From: Actinomyces oricola
GTDB taxonomy: Bacteria; Actinomycetota; Actinomycetes; Actinomycetales; Actinomycetaceae
Assembly (NCBI RefSeq): GCF_004104015.1
Contig: NZ_RYFV01000007.1
Location: 43,058 to 107,057, forward strand
Direction: 5' to 3'
DNA length: 64,000 nucleotides
Translations under genes and position numbers: made by a program
In this document: positions 47,750-57,132 of the stretch, piece by piece
Numbering within the stretch: position 1 is the first letter of the stretch
How the letters are laid out: every line of letters starts with the position of its first letter
The notes under the pieces: generated by a model
Seen by the model: only the letters and a program-made list of their open reading frames with translations
Told to the model about the DNA's origin: nothing
The model's database searches: none

Positions 47750-47947
47750 GCCCCTATCCTCGCGCAGCTTCGCCACTCGGGCCAGGATTCCCGCCGACGA
47801 TTCCCCGGGGCCGGGCGAGTTCGCCCCGGGGCACCATCCTGGCCCCGGAACCCCTGGGCCGCGGCCCAGAGGCATTGAGACATTAGGACGCCGTATTCGG
47901 CGGCCACCATTTGTGCCGGGCCGCTGGAGCGCAGCCGACACGCGGTG

Positions 47948-47973
47948 GGAACAAGCCGGGGGCCGTCGTCGTT
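47948..47973 (+). promoter_or_regulatory. sigH: SigH/SigR-type promoter of sigH-rsrA
   Basis: GGAAC followed by exactly 18 bases and GTT matches the SigR/SigH promoter consensus (GGAAT/C, 18-19 bases, GTT). It lies about 90 bases before the sigH start, implying positive autoregulation under thiol-oxidative stress. The rest of the 312-base gap to the DoxX gene contains no gene. Confidence 0.7.
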
Positions 47974-48061
47974 GGCCGAGGTGATGACACCCAGCGCTAC
48001 CTCTTTCGCTATCGCCGTGGCCGTGCCGGCGGGGCCCGACCGAGGGCTAGGCTCGTTGTTG

Positions 48062-48754
48062 ATGATGGACACCGATCATGTTGACCCCGCCGTTGACGAC
48101 ACCCCTTCCGGGCACCATGACCACCATGACATTGACGACATTGACCCCGAGAGCCTCGACCGCGCTCCGGCTGACGAGGATGAGGCGGCGCGCGCCGCGC
48201 GCTTCGAGGCCGATGCCCTGCCCTACCTCGACCAGCTCTACGGCGCCGCCCTGCGCATGACGCGCAACCGCTCCGACGCCGAGGACCTCGTCCAGGAGGT
48301 TTACGCCAAGGCCTTCGCCTCCTTCCACCAGTACCGTCCGGGCACCAACCTCAAGGCCTGGCTGTACCGCATCCTGACCAACACCTTCATTAACCTCTAC
48401 CGCAAGAAGCAGCGCGAGCCCCTTCAATCCGACGCCGACACTGTCGAGGACTGGCAGCTCCACCGCGCAGCCTCCCACGACTCGGTGGGGCTGCCCTCAG
48501 CCGAGGCGCTGGCCCTGGACCTACTGCCCGACCAGGAGATCAAGGCGGCCTTCAACGAGTTGAGCGAGGACCGGCGCCTGGCGGTCTACCTCGCCGACGT
48601 CGAGGGTTTCTCCTACAAGGAGATTGCCGAGATCATGGACACCCCCATAGGAACGGTCATGTCCCGACTCCACCGCGGCCGCCGCCAACTGCGCGGCCTT
48701 CTGGCCGACCACGCCCGCCAACTCGGCTACGCCGGCCCTAAGGAGGGGAGATGA
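48062..48754 (+). CDS. sigH: RNA polymerase sigma factor, SigH/SigR family
   Basis: This is an ECF sigma factor for the disulfide/oxidative-stress response. The 230-residue protein begins with about 50 mostly acidic and His-rich residues, then region 2 ([31 protein letters not shown]) and region 4 ([20 protein letters not shown]). The start is one of two adjacent ATGs at 48062/48065. The gene overlaps rsrA (ATGA). A SigH-type promoter lies upstream. Confidence 0.94.
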   Translation: MMDTDHVDPAVDDTPSGHHDHHDIDDIDPESLDRAPADEDEAARAARFEADALPYLDQLYGAALRMTRNRSDAEDLVQEVYAKAFASFHQYRPGTNLKAWLYRILTNTFINLYRKKQREPLQSDADTVEDWQLHRAASHDSVGLPSAEALALDLLPDQEIKAAFNELSEDRRLAVYLADVEGFSYKEIAEIMDTPIGTVMSRLHRGRRQLRGLLADHARQLGYAGPKEGR

Positions 48755-49083
48755 CGGTCAAGAAGGACCCGAACTGCTCCTGCGCCGAGGCCCGCGCCCA
48801 CCTTGAGGCGTTCCTGGACCACGAGTGCGAGGACGACCTGTACGCGCGTCTGGCGCAGCACGTCGCCACCTGCGACCACTGTTCCAAGATTGCCGACGCT
48901 GAGACCCACCTGCGCCAGATCCTGCGCTCGCGCTGCGCCGAACAGGCCCCGCCCGAGCTGCGGGCCCGGGTGCTGGGGCGGCTGTCGGTCATGCGGGCCT
49001 CCTCCACCGTCACCGCCGTGACCGTCTCAGGGCGCACCACCACTACGGTGCGCACCGCCACGGTGCGCTACAGCCGCAACTGA
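48751..49083 (+). CDS. rsrA: Zinc anti-sigma factor RsrA/RshA
   Basis: This is a redox-sensitive ZAS-family anti-sigma factor. The 110-residue protein has the zinc motif H37-x3-C41-x2-C44 (HVATCDHC) plus other cysteines near the N-terminus. Oxidation of the cysteines releases zinc and the sigma factor in the Streptomyces and mycobacterial homologues. Its tail is Thr/Val-rich. It overlaps sigH by four bases. Confidence 0.93.
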   Translation: MTVKKDPNCSCAEARAHLEAFLDHECEDDLYARLAQHVATCDHCSKIADAETHLRQILRSRCAEQAPPELRARVLGRLSVMRASSTVTAVTVSGRTTTTVRTATVRYSRN

Positions 49084-49259
49084 GCCCGGGATCGGGGCCG
49101 TGATCCGTGATCAAGGCTGCGTCGGGCGCGGCGACGGCGGTGTGCTGACAACCACCATGAAGGCGCGCGGCGCCTGGTGGCCCTGGAGCGGACGCGTGTG
49201 CGAAGATGGCACCTGTTCCGTGCCCCCTCGTGGGGCGAGTCGAGACACGAGGAGGCAAT

Positions 49260-49334
49260 ATGAGCAAACGCGGTCGTAAGCGTCGTGCGCGTGCCAAGAA
49301 CAAGGCGAACCACGGCAAGCGCCCCAACGCCTGA
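49260..49334 (+). CDS. Ribosomal protein bL37 (24 residues)
   Basis: This tiny basic protein starts MSKRGRKRRARAKNKANHGK and ends RPNA; it is the actinobacterial AURKAIP1/COX24-domain protein found in mycobacterial 50S subunits as bL37. A GGAGG site lies 6 bases before the ATG, and a strong terminator follows the stop. Its place after rsrA is typical for the family. It is easily missed because of its length. Confidence 0.93.
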   Translation: MSKRGRKRRARAKNKANHGKRPNA

Positions 49335-49366
49335 GACACGGCACCGAGCGACTTCAGAACTGAGAG

Positions 49367-49400
49367 CGGCGGGCGACCACCATGCGGTGGTCGCCCGCCG
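49367..49400. terminator. Strong terminator after bL37
   Basis: A perfect 15-bp stem CGGCGGGCGACCACC/GGTGGTCGCCCGCCG with the 4-base loop ATGC lies 32 bases after the bL37 stop. It can also serve the convergent SGNH gene at 49571. Confidence 0.88.
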
Positions 49401-49570
49401 TCGCCCGCATCGGTCACCGTGGCCATTGGCGCCGTCGGGCCCCGACCCGGACGGCCGGGCCGGCGACTGAGCCCGGGAGCGGCCGCAACTGGGCCCGGGG
49501 GAGTGGGCCGGGCGGCCCGGGACCCAGTTCTCGTTGATCCACTTCTCTTCCACCCGGAGCCCAGTCCCCT

Positions 49571-50167
49571 TCAGCTCGGGGCGGATACCCCCAGCCACTC
49601 GTACCAGCCTCGGTGCATGACCAGCCACGCCAGCAGCCCGTAGCCCGCCTGTGCCGGATGGCGGCCGCCGGCTGCGGAGACGTCAGTGTTCCACTGCTCA
49701 TGGTTGCGCAGGGGTTCGAAGGCCTCCACATAGGGCACGCCTCGGCGGTGGCACACCTCGGCCGCGGCGCGCGACAGGGCGGCCGTGCCCTCCGCATCTG
49801 CGCTCGGCAGTGGGGGCGGGCCCAGGACGAAGCACTCGCGGCGCTCCCCCAATGCCTTGTCCAGGATATTGGCGATCGCCAGGCGCGAGCGCGCCGCCGA
49901 GACTCCGACGACAACGTCGGCCACCCCCAGCCCGATCACCAGGCGGTTCTTGCCATTGCTCGTTGAGCGCAGGGCCACCTCAGACAGCCAGCGCTCAGCG
50001 AGCTGGGCGGTGGTCTCCCCGGGCACGGCCAAGGCGGACCACAAGATCCCCAACTCATGGGGGGTGCGGGCCATGACCCGGCCTGTCCACCCCAGGGCCC
50101 GCGGGTCCCCGTAACCGGCGACAAGCTCATCCCCAATGAAGTGCAGCCTGTCCCTGTCCACGTCCAC
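49571..50167 (-). CDS. SGNH-fold protein with degenerate active site
   Basis: This 198-residue protein has the layout of a GDSL/SGNH hydrolase: GDELVAGYGDPRALGWTGRV (block I), AVPGETTAQLAERW (II), LGVADVVVG (III) and GGRHPAQAGYGLLAWLV (V). The usual block I Ser is Glu14, the block III Asn is Ala and the Asp three before the last His is Gly. Normal esterase catalysis is therefore unlikely. The GTG start follows AAGGAGG by 5 bases. It lies upstream of kgd's 3' end on the same strand, with a 131-base gap that holds nothing recognised. Confidence 0.8.
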   Translation of the reverse strand: MDVDRDRLHFIGDELVAGYGDPRALGWTGRVMARTPHELGILWSALAVPGETTAQLAERWLSEVALRSTSNGKNRLVIGLGVADVVVGVSAARSRLAIANILDKALGERRECFVLGPPPLPSADAEGTAALSRAAAEVCHRRGVPYVEAFEPLRNHEQWNTDVSAAGGRHPAQAGYGLLAWLVMHRGWYEWLGVSAPS

Positions 50168-50298
50168 CCGGACCTCCTTGTGCTCTGACCTTCTACGATT
50201 CCGACGCTACCGCGCCCGGATATGACGCGACGGGATGCACTCCCAGTGTTTTCTCAGATTCCTTGAAGCTCACACTGTTATTGCCCCTATTGCCCCGT

Positions 50299-53200
50299 TC
50301 AAGCGCGGGAGAAAGCCCTCTGAATCACGGCGGCCTGCTGGTGCCGGTGGGCGCCGGCAGTGCCGACGGCGGGGGCCGCCGCCTCCGGCCGGGCCACCAG
50401 GTGAGGCAGGGCGCCACCGGTGAGCTCCGCCGGCAGGTGCAGGGCCAGGTAGGGCCACATGCCCTGATTGGCGGGCTCGTCCTGGACCCACACCAACTCG
50501 GCCCCGGTAAAGGGCGCCAGTGCCTCTGCCAGGGCCCGGCCGTCCAGGGGGTAGAGCTGCTCCAGGCGAACAATGGCCGTGGCGGTTTCCCCGCGCCTGG
50601 TGCGCTCCGCCAGCAGATCGTAGTAGACCCGCCCCGAGCACAGCAGTACTCGGTCCGCACCGGCGGCCAGAACCGCCGAATCCGCCTCGCCGAGCACCGG
50701 CTCGAAGGACCCGGAGGTGAACTCCTCCACCGGCGAGGCGGCCGCTTTGAGCCGCAGCAGCTGCTTGGGGGTGAAGACGATCAGTGGACGGCGCGGGCGG
50801 ACATAGGCCTGCTCGCGCAGCAAATGGAAATAGTTGGCCGGCGTCGAGGGCTGGGCCACCCGCATATTGTCCTGGGCGCACATTTGCATATAGCGCTCGA
50901 TCCTGGCCGAGGAGTGGTCCGGGCCCTGCCCCTCCATGCCGTGGGGCAGGAGCATGACCAGTCCGGAGCGCTGCCCCCACTTCTGGGAGGCGCTGGTGAC
51001 ATACTCGTCAATAATGGGCTGGGCTCCATTGGCGAAATCCCCGAACTGCGCCTCCCACATGGTCAGGCCCTCGGGCCGTTCGACCGCGTAACCGTACTCG
51101 AAGGCCAGGGCCGCGTATTCACTGAGCAACGAGTCGTAGATTTCCAAGGAGGGCTGGTCGGGGGTGAGGAAGTCCAGTGGCGTCCACTCCGCCCCCGAGT
51201 CGTGGTCGTGCAAGACGGCGTGGCGCTGGGCGAAGGTGGCCCGGCGCGTGTCCTCGCCGGCCAGTCGCACCGGCACGCCCTCCATGAGCAGTGAACCCAG
51301 CGCAATGAGCTCGCCGAAAGCCCAGTCGATACCGCCCTCCCGGCTGGCCCGCTGCCGCTTGGCCAGCATGGTCCTGAGCTTGGGGTGGACGTTGAACGCC
51401 CGGGGCCAGGTCACCTGGGAGTCGCCAATGCGCTCAACGACACCGCGTGGGACCGCCGAGGTCCAGCCCAGCATCATGCCGGCGCCCGCCGCCTGGGAGG
51501 AGGGCAGATCCAGGCTGGAGCGGGGCACGCCCACCTTGGTGGGGTCCGCCAAGGACGCCATCCAGGGAGCGTCCCCATCGTGGTCCGCGGCCGGCCGAGG
51601 GCCCGGAGCCGGCTGCCCGCGGGTCTCGGCGAAGATCCGCTCCAGCTCGCCCTGGTAGGCGGCGGCAATCTCCTTGGCATCGGCGCTGGTAATGTCCCCG
51701 CGGCCCACTAGGTCGGCGGTGTACACCTCACGCGTGGAGGGCAGGGAGTCAATGAGCCGGTACATGACCGGCTGAGTCATGGAGGGGTCGTCGCCCTCGT
51801 TGTGCCCGCGGCGTCGGTAACAGACGAGGTCGATAATGACGTCCTTGTGGAATGCCGCCCGATACTCGTAGGCCTGGTGGGCGGCGCGCGCCACCATCTC
51901 CGGGTCGTCGGCGTTAATGTGAAAAATCGGCACCTGCAGGCCCTTGGCCAGGTCGGTGGCATAGGTGGTTGAGCGGGCCGAGGCCGCCCCGGTGGTGAAA
52001 CCGATCTGGTTATTGACAATAATGTGGATGGTGCCGCCGGTGCGGTAGCCGGGCAGCTGACTCATATTGAGGGTTTCATAGACCACCCCCTGCCCGGCGA
52101 AGGCGGCGTCCCCGTGGACGAGCACCGGCATGACCGTATAGCCCTTCTCCCCCAGGCCAATGCGGTCCTGCTTGGCGCGCACAATGCCCTCCACCACGCC
52201 GTCAACCGTCTCTAAATGGGAGGGGTTGGCGGCCAGCGACACGCGCGTGGTCACCGAGTCGGTGCCGGTGTAAACGCCCTCGGTGCCCAAATGGTATTTC
52301 ACATCCCCGGTGCCGGCGCCCTCAATGACGCCATTGCCGTCGAATTCATCGAAAACCTGCCCGTAGGATTTCCCGGCGATATTGGTCAGCACATTGAGGC
52401 GCCCGCGGTGCGCCATGCCGATCACGACCTCGTCCAGGCCGTCGTGGGCGCAGGCGTCCAAGAGGCGGTCCAATAGAACAATGAGGGACTCCCCGCCCTC
52501 CAGGCTGAAGCGCTTCTGGCCCACGTACTTGGTTTGCAGGAAGGTTTCAAAGGCCTCAGCCTGCTCCAGCATGGTCAGGATGCGGCGACGCTCGTGGGCC
52601 TGGATCGGGGTCCACTCGCGCTCCAGGCGTTCCTGCCACCACAGGCGTTGGGCCGGGTCCTGGATGTGCATGTACTCAATGCCGATCGTGCGGCAATAGG
52701 CTTGGCGCAAGCGCTCCAGGATGGTGCGCAGTGTGGCGCGCTCGGCGCCCCCGAGGCCGCCGGTGGGGAAGACCCGGTCCAGATCCCACAGGCTCAGGCC
52801 GTAGCTGGTCAGGTCCAGGTCGGGGTGGCGGCGCAGGCGGTAGGTCAAGGGGTCGGTGTCAGCCGCCAGGTGGCCGCGCTGGCGGAAGGCGTGGATGAGT
52901 TCGGCTACGCGGGCCGGCTTGTCCGTCTCCAACTCGGGGTTGTAGGTGGCGTCGCGCGCCCAGCGCACCGGCTCGTGGGGGATGCGCAGCGATTCGAAGG
53001 CGCGCTCCCAGAAGCCGTCCAGCCCCAGGAGCTTGCGTTCGATCAGGCGCAGGAACTCCCCGCTGGTAGCCCCCTGGATGACGCGGTGGTCGTAGGTGGA
53101 GGTCAAGGTGACCACCTTGCCAATGCCCTGGCGGGCCAGGGTTTCCTCACTGGCCCCGGCAAAGGCCGCCGGGTAGGCCATGGAGCCCACTCCAACAATG

Positions 53201-54186
53201 ACGCCCTGGCCGGGCATGAGGCGCGGCACCGAGTGCAAGGTGCCGATCATGCCCGGGTTGGTCAGGGTCGCCGTGGTGCCTCGGAAGTCCTCGACCTCCA
53301 GACGGCCCTGGCGGGTCTTGCGCACCAGCTCCTCGTAGGCGGACACGAATCCGGCCAGGTCCCGCAGGTCCGCGAGCTTAATCGAGGGCACCAGCAGGCG
53401 GCGCTCCCCCGAGGAGGTGGGCACGTCCACGGCCAGGCCCAGGGCGACGTGCGCCGGCTCATGCAGGACCGGGTGCCCCTCGGCGTTCAGGCGATAGGAC
53501 ACGTTCATGGCGGGCATGGCGGCTAGTGCCTCGACCACCGCCCAGCCAATGAGGTGGGTGAAGGAGACTTTGCCGCCGTGGGTGTGAGCCAGGTGCTCAT
53601 TAATAATGGTGCGGTTCTCAATGAGCACTTTCGCGGGGATGGATCGTGCGGAAGTCGCCGTCGGTATGGACAGGGACTCCTCCATGTTCTTGGCGGTGCG
53701 GGCGGCCGCACCCCGCAGGCGGGTGTCGTTGTTAGGGCAGGAGTCGCCCTCCAGGGGGTGCGCCTGGTGGTGGGCCACGCGTTGGGCGTAGGGGGAGGTC
53801 GGCGGGGTGGCATCCGCTGGAGGTGCCGGCGGCAGGTCGGAGCGGGTGACGTCCTGCACCATGGTGGCTCGGCGGCGCGGGGCGGGCCCCTCGGAGGCGG
53901 TGGCGGCAATGGTTGCGCGACCGGTGCGCGGGGCGGTCGAGGGGGGCGGGGAGTTCTCTGGGTCCTCGGTCCCAATCGCGGCGCTCCAGGGGGCGGCGGC
54001 GCGCGGTGGCGGGGCGGGCGCACGGCCGGTGGCGGGGCGGGGCGCGCCCTTGGTGGAGCGGCTTTCAAAGAGCTCCCGCCACGGGGGTGACACGGAGGTG
54101 GGGTCGGCGGCCCAGGCCTGCCGCATTTCCTCCACCATCCACTCGTTGGCCCCGAATCCTGCGGTGTCGTGGTCCTGCTCCGGCAC
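50299..54186 (-). CDS. kgd: Multifunctional 2-oxoglutarate metabolism enzyme Kgd
   Basis: This actinobacterial fusion combines an E2-like acyltransferase with a thiamine-diphosphate 2-oxoglutarate dehydrogenase/decarboxylase. The 1295-residue protein has an N-terminal tail GANEWMVEEMRQAW and a Pro/Ala linker. The E2 domain ends near TYDHRVIQGATSGEFL (about residue 365), and the E1 part has GIEYMHIQDPAQRLWWQ and GDAAFAGQGVVYETLNMSQL. There is no lipoyl domain, as in other Kgd proteins. GTG 54186 with AGAGG upstream is chosen because the tail is the conserved family start. Confidence 0.94.
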   Translation of the reverse strand: MPEQDHDTAGFGANEWMVEEMRQAWAADPTSVSPPWRELFESRSTKGAPRPATGRAPAPPPRAAAPWSAAIGTEDPENSPPPSTAPRTGRATIAATASEGPAPRRRATMVQDVTRSDLPPAPPADATPPTSPYAQRVAHHQAHPLEGDSCPNNDTRLRGAAARTAKNMEESLSIPTATSARSIPAKVLIENRTIINEHLAHTHGGKVSFTHLIGWAVVEALAAMPAMNVSYRLNAEGHPVLHEPAHVALGLAVDVPTSSGERRLLVPSIKLADLRDLAGFVSAYEELVRKTRQGRLEVEDFRGTTATLTNPGMIGTLHSVPRLMPGQGVIVGVGSMAYPAAFAGASEETLARQGIGKVVTLTSTYDHRVIQGATSGEFLRLIERKLLGLDGFWERAFESLRIPHEPVRWARDATYNPELETDKPARVAELIHAFRQRGHLAADTDPLTYRLRRHPDLDLTSYGLSLWDLDRVFPTGGLGGAERATLRTILERLRQAYCRTIGIEYMHIQDPAQRLWWQERLEREWTPIQAHERRRILTMLEQAEAFETFLQTKYVGQKRFSLEGGESLIVLLDRLLDACAHDGLDEVVIGMAHRGRLNVLTNIAGKSYGQVFDEFDGNGVIEGAGTGDVKYHLGTEGVYTGTDSVTTRVSLAANPSHLETVDGVVEGIVRAKQDRIGLGEKGYTVMPVLVHGDAAFAGQGVVYETLNMSQLPGYRTGGTIHIIVNNQIGFTTGAASARSTTYATDLAKGLQVPIFHINADDPEMVARAAHQAYEYRAAFHKDVIIDLVCYRRRGHNEGDDPSMTQPVMYRLIDSLPSTREVYTADLVGRGDITSADAKEIAAAYQGELERIFAETRGQPAPGPRPAADHDGDAPWMASLADPTKVGVPRSSLDLPSSQAAGAGMMLGWTSAVPRGVVERIGDSQVTWPRAFNVHPKLRTMLAKRQRASREGGIDWAFGELIALGSLLMEGVPVRLAGEDTRRATFAQRHAVLHDHDSGAEWTPLDFLTPDQPSLEIYDSLLSEYAALAFEYGYAVERPEGLTMWEAQFGDFANGAQPIIDEYVTSASQKWGQRSGLVMLLPHGMEGQGPDHSSARIERYMQMCAQDNMRVAQPSTPANYFHLLREQAYVRPRRPLIVFTPKQLLRLKAAASPVEEFTSGSFEPVLGEADSAVLAAGADRVLLCSGRVYYDLLAERTRRGETATAIVRLEQLYPLDGRALAEALAPFTGAELVWVQDEPANQGMWPYLALHLPAELTGGALPHLVARPEAAAPAVGTAGAHRHQQAAVIQRAFSRA

Positions 54187-54516
54187 GGCGCCTCTTTCCT
54201 CACTCAAAGGCTGTGGACTCCGGCCGGGCCCAGACCCCGACCCGTTCGGGGCGATGGGGCCCACCGGGCCTGCTGTGTCCCACGACATCCTACGGGCGCG
54301 GGTGTTAAAACGATAGTTGAACATGGGACTAAAGGCGCAGTTCCAGGTGTGCCGCGTGTCGGGGTCGGCTCTGGGGCCCCTGGCGCCGCAGGGCGGTGAT
54401 AGCGTGCGAAGCACTATGCGCCGACATCCCCGGCGGGCCCTCAGGCGACGTGCCCGCTCCCTTGCTGACCGTGTTCTCCCTGGCCCCGGGTCGGGCATCC
54501 CCGGAGGTGGGGCTGC
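54187..54516. other. Divergent intergenic region kgd / CNNM
   Basis: These 330 bases separate two divergent genes and contain no gene. On the minus strand a TATCGT hexamer near 54313 could serve kgd as a -10 element, but no clear -35 box is spaced from it. An AT-rich stretch GTTAAAACGATAGTTGAAC marks the likely promoter zone. Confidence 0.4.
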
Positions 54517-55839
54517 GTGACCGACTGGCTCATGATCGCCCTGGGCGTGGTGCTCACCGCGGGCACCGCCCTCTTCGTCGCCGGGGAGTTCTCCCTGGTG
54601 GCCCTGGACCCCGCCACCGTCGAGACCCGCGCCGCCGGCGGGGAGCGGCGCGCCGAGACCGTCCTCAAGGCCCTGGGGCGCCTGTCCCTCCTCCTGTCCG
54701 GAGCCCAGGTCGGCATTACCCTGACCACCATCCTGCTGGGCTACACCATGCAGGACGCCCTCGCCACCCTCCTGGGGTCATTCATGAGCACCTGGATGGC
54801 GCAGTCCGTGGCAACCGGCGCCGCCGTCGTCATCGCTCTAGTGGTTGTCAACGCCTTCTCCATGGTGGTTGGCGAGCTCATCCCCAAGAACGCCACCTTG
54901 GCCGACCCTATGCGCGCCGCCGGCTACGTGGCCCCCTTCCTCATGGCCTTCACCGCCGTCCTCAAGCCCGTCATCGTGGTCCTCAACAACACCGCCAACC
55001 TTGTGCTGCACCGCATGGGCATTGAGCCCGCCGAGGAGATTAGCGGCACCCGCAGCGCCAGTGAGCTGGCGGCCCTGGTGCGGCACAGCGCGCAGGAGGG
55101 CACCCTCGACCGCTCGACGGCGACGCTCCTGACCCGCTCCATTGGGGTGGGGGAGTTAACGGCCGTCGACGTCATGACCGACCGCGGCCGCCTCCACACC
55201 CTGCCTGAGGAGGCCAACGCCGCGGATGTGGTCGCCCTGGCCCACGCCACCGGCCACTCGCGTTTCCCCCTCCTGGGCGAGGATTCCGACGACGTGCTGG
55301 GCATTGTCCACCTGCGCCGCGCTATCGCGGTCCCCTTTGAGAAACGCCCGGAGGTTCCAGCCTCGTCCTCCTCCCTCATGACGCCCGCGCCGCGCGTGCC
55401 CGAGACCATGCCCCTGGCCGCCCTTCTGGTGGAGTTGCGCGGCCAGGGGTCCCAAATGGCTCTCGTGGTCGATGAGTACGGGGGCACCGCCGGGGTGGTG
55501 ACCCTGGAGGACGCCATTGAGGAGATCGTGGGCGACGTCGCTGACGAGCACGACCGCCGCCGCGCCGGCGCCCACATGGACTCCGACGGCGACTGGATCG
55601 TGCCCGGGTGGATGCGCCCCGACGAGCTGGCCGCCCGTGCCGGCGTCCATGTGCCCGACGACGGCCCCTACGAGACCCTCGCCGGCCTGGTCATGACCGA
55701 GCTCGGCCGCATTCCCGCCGTCGGCGACCGCGTGCGCACCCCCCGCGCCTGGCTCGCCGTTGAGGCCATGGACGGGCGGCGGGTTACCCGCCTGCGGGTG
55801 GGCGCCCTTGAATCCGAGGACCAGGAGGGGCGGCAATGA
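54517..55839 (+). CDS. CNNM/CorC-type membrane protein with CBS domains
   Basis: This 440-residue hemolysin-family (HlyC/CorC, TlyC-like) protein has an N-terminal DUF21 domain of four helices (start WLMIALGVVLTAGTALFVAGEF, then VVVNAFSMVVGELIPKN). A CBS pair (VDVMTDRGRLHTLPEE, HSRFPLLGEDSDDVLGIVHL) and a C-terminal CorC_HlyC domain (VVDEYGGTAGVVTLEDAIEEIVGD) follow. Relatives move or sense magnesium and other divalent ions. The GTG start has GGAGG upstream. It overlaps the next paralogue by four bases. Confidence 0.92.
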   Translation: MTDWLMIALGVVLTAGTALFVAGEFSLVALDPATVETRAAGGERRAETVLKALGRLSLLLSGAQVGITLTTILLGYTMQDALATLLGSFMSTWMAQSVATGAAVVIALVVVNAFSMVVGELIPKNATLADPMRAAGYVAPFLMAFTAVLKPVIVVLNNTANLVLHRMGIEPAEEISGTRSASELAALVRHSAQEGTLDRSTATLLTRSIGVGELTAVDVMTDRGRLHTLPEEANAADVVALAHATGHSRFPLLGEDSDDVLGIVHLRRAIAVPFEKRPEVPASSSSLMTPAPRVPETMPLAALLVELRGQGSQMALVVDEYGGTAGVVTLEDAIEEIVGDVADEHDRRRAGAHMDSDGDWIVPGWMRPDELAARAGVHVPDDGPYETLAGLVMTELGRIPAVGDRVRTPRAWLAVEAMDGRRVTRLRVGALESEDQEGRQ

Positions 55840-56912
55840 GCACTCCCGTCGCCCTGCTGGTCGCTGTCATGCTGCTCGCAGGCAACGCCTTCTTCGTGGC
55901 CGCTGAGTTCGCCGTCACTTCCTCGCGCCGCGCCGCCCTGGAGCCCCTGGCCGAGGCCGGGGACCGGCGCGCCGCCACCGCCCTGTGGGCTCTCCAACAC
56001 GTCTCCCGCATGCTGGCCACCGCCCAGCTGGGCGTGACTCTGTGCTCCACGGGTCTGGGCGTTGTCGCCGAACCGGCCATCGCCCATGCCCTGACCGGCC
56101 CGCTGGAGAGCGTGGGTGTTGGGCATGCCGGCGCCCACACCATTGCCGTCCTCGTCGCTCTGGTGATCGTGGTCTACATCCATGTGGTGGCCGGTGAGAT
56201 GGTGCCCAAGAACATTGCCATCTCCACGCCCGAGAACGCCGTGCGCTGGCTCGCCCCGTCCTTGGTCTTCATTTCACGATTGCTGGGCCCGGTCATTACC
56301 GCCCTCAACGCTCTCGCCAATGGCGCCCTGCACCTCATGGGCGTTGAAACCCGGGACGAGGTCTCGGCGACCTACACGGTCGAGGAGGTCGCCTCCATTG
56401 TGGAGCGCTCCACCGCCGAGGGCGTCTTGGAGGACGACTCGGGCCTGCTGAGCGGGGCCATTGAATTCTCCGAGGAGACCGCCGGCAGCGTCATGGTGCC
56501 CTTGAACGGCCTGGTCACCCTGCCCGCCGACTGCACTCCCGAGGACGTCGAACACGCGGTCGCCTCGACCGGCTATTCTCGTTTCCCCCTGACCGCCCCC
56601 GGCTCTAAGGCTCACGCTCCCACTATTACCGGTTACCTCCACCTCAAGGACGTCCTTTACGCCGACGCCGAGAACCATGCCCTGCCCGTGCCCTCCTGGC
56701 GGGCTCGCGCCCTGGTGCCCGTGCGGGCCCGCGACGAGGTTGAGGACGTGCTGGCCGCCATGCAGCGCACCGGCGCCCACCTGGGACGCGTCCAGGACGA
56801 GTCGGGGACGGTACTCGGGGTGGTCTTCCTGGAGGACATCCTTGAGGAGCTGGTCGGCGAGGTCAATGACGCCATGCAGCGCGAGGAGTTCCAGCGGCGC
56901 AGACGCGACTGA
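55836..56912 (+). CDS. CNNM/CorC-type membrane protein, second copy
   Basis: This 358-residue paralogue of the gene before it has the same DUF21 membrane domain (LLVAVMLLAGNAFFVAAEFAV, VVAGEMVPKNIAIS) and CBS pair (GSVMVPLNGLVTLPAD, YSRFPLTAPGS), but it ends after VFLEDILEELVGEVND without the CorC_HlyC domain. The ATG overlaps the upstream stop (ATGA). The two probably form one membrane complex. Confidence 0.92.
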   Translation: MSTPVALLVAVMLLAGNAFFVAAEFAVTSSRRAALEPLAEAGDRRAATALWALQHVSRMLATAQLGVTLCSTGLGVVAEPAIAHALTGPLESVGVGHAGAHTIAVLVALVIVVYIHVVAGEMVPKNIAISTPENAVRWLAPSLVFISRLLGPVITALNALANGALHLMGVETRDEVSATYTVEEVASIVERSTAEGVLEDDSGLLSGAIEFSEETAGSVMVPLNGLVTLPADCTPEDVEHAVASTGYSRFPLTAPGSKAHAPTITGYLHLKDVLYADAENHALPVPSWRARALVPVRARDEVEDVLAAMQRTGAHLGRVQDESGTVLGVVFLEDILEELVGEVNDAMQREEFQRRRRD

Positions 56913-57132
56913 CCCGAAGCGGCGGACGAGGCGGGGGCGGATCCGCGCCGGCACCTCGCACTCGCCGGCGGGGCCGGCGCCAGGCGCCCTGGCAGGAGTG
57001 TGACCAGAATCCTGGCGTGTACCCGCCCGCCTCGTTATCGTTCCAGCTATGGCGGCAGGGTGCGCGGCACCCGCCGCCCGGCAGCGGCCAGGACCGGCCC
57101 GCTGCGGACCGCGACACTGGGAGACCATCGGC

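Noticed and set aside
54187..54498. Longer N-terminus for Kgd
   Set aside because: The extra residues are Arg-rich with no family match, while GTG 54186 has a ribosome-binding site and starts at the conserved tail.
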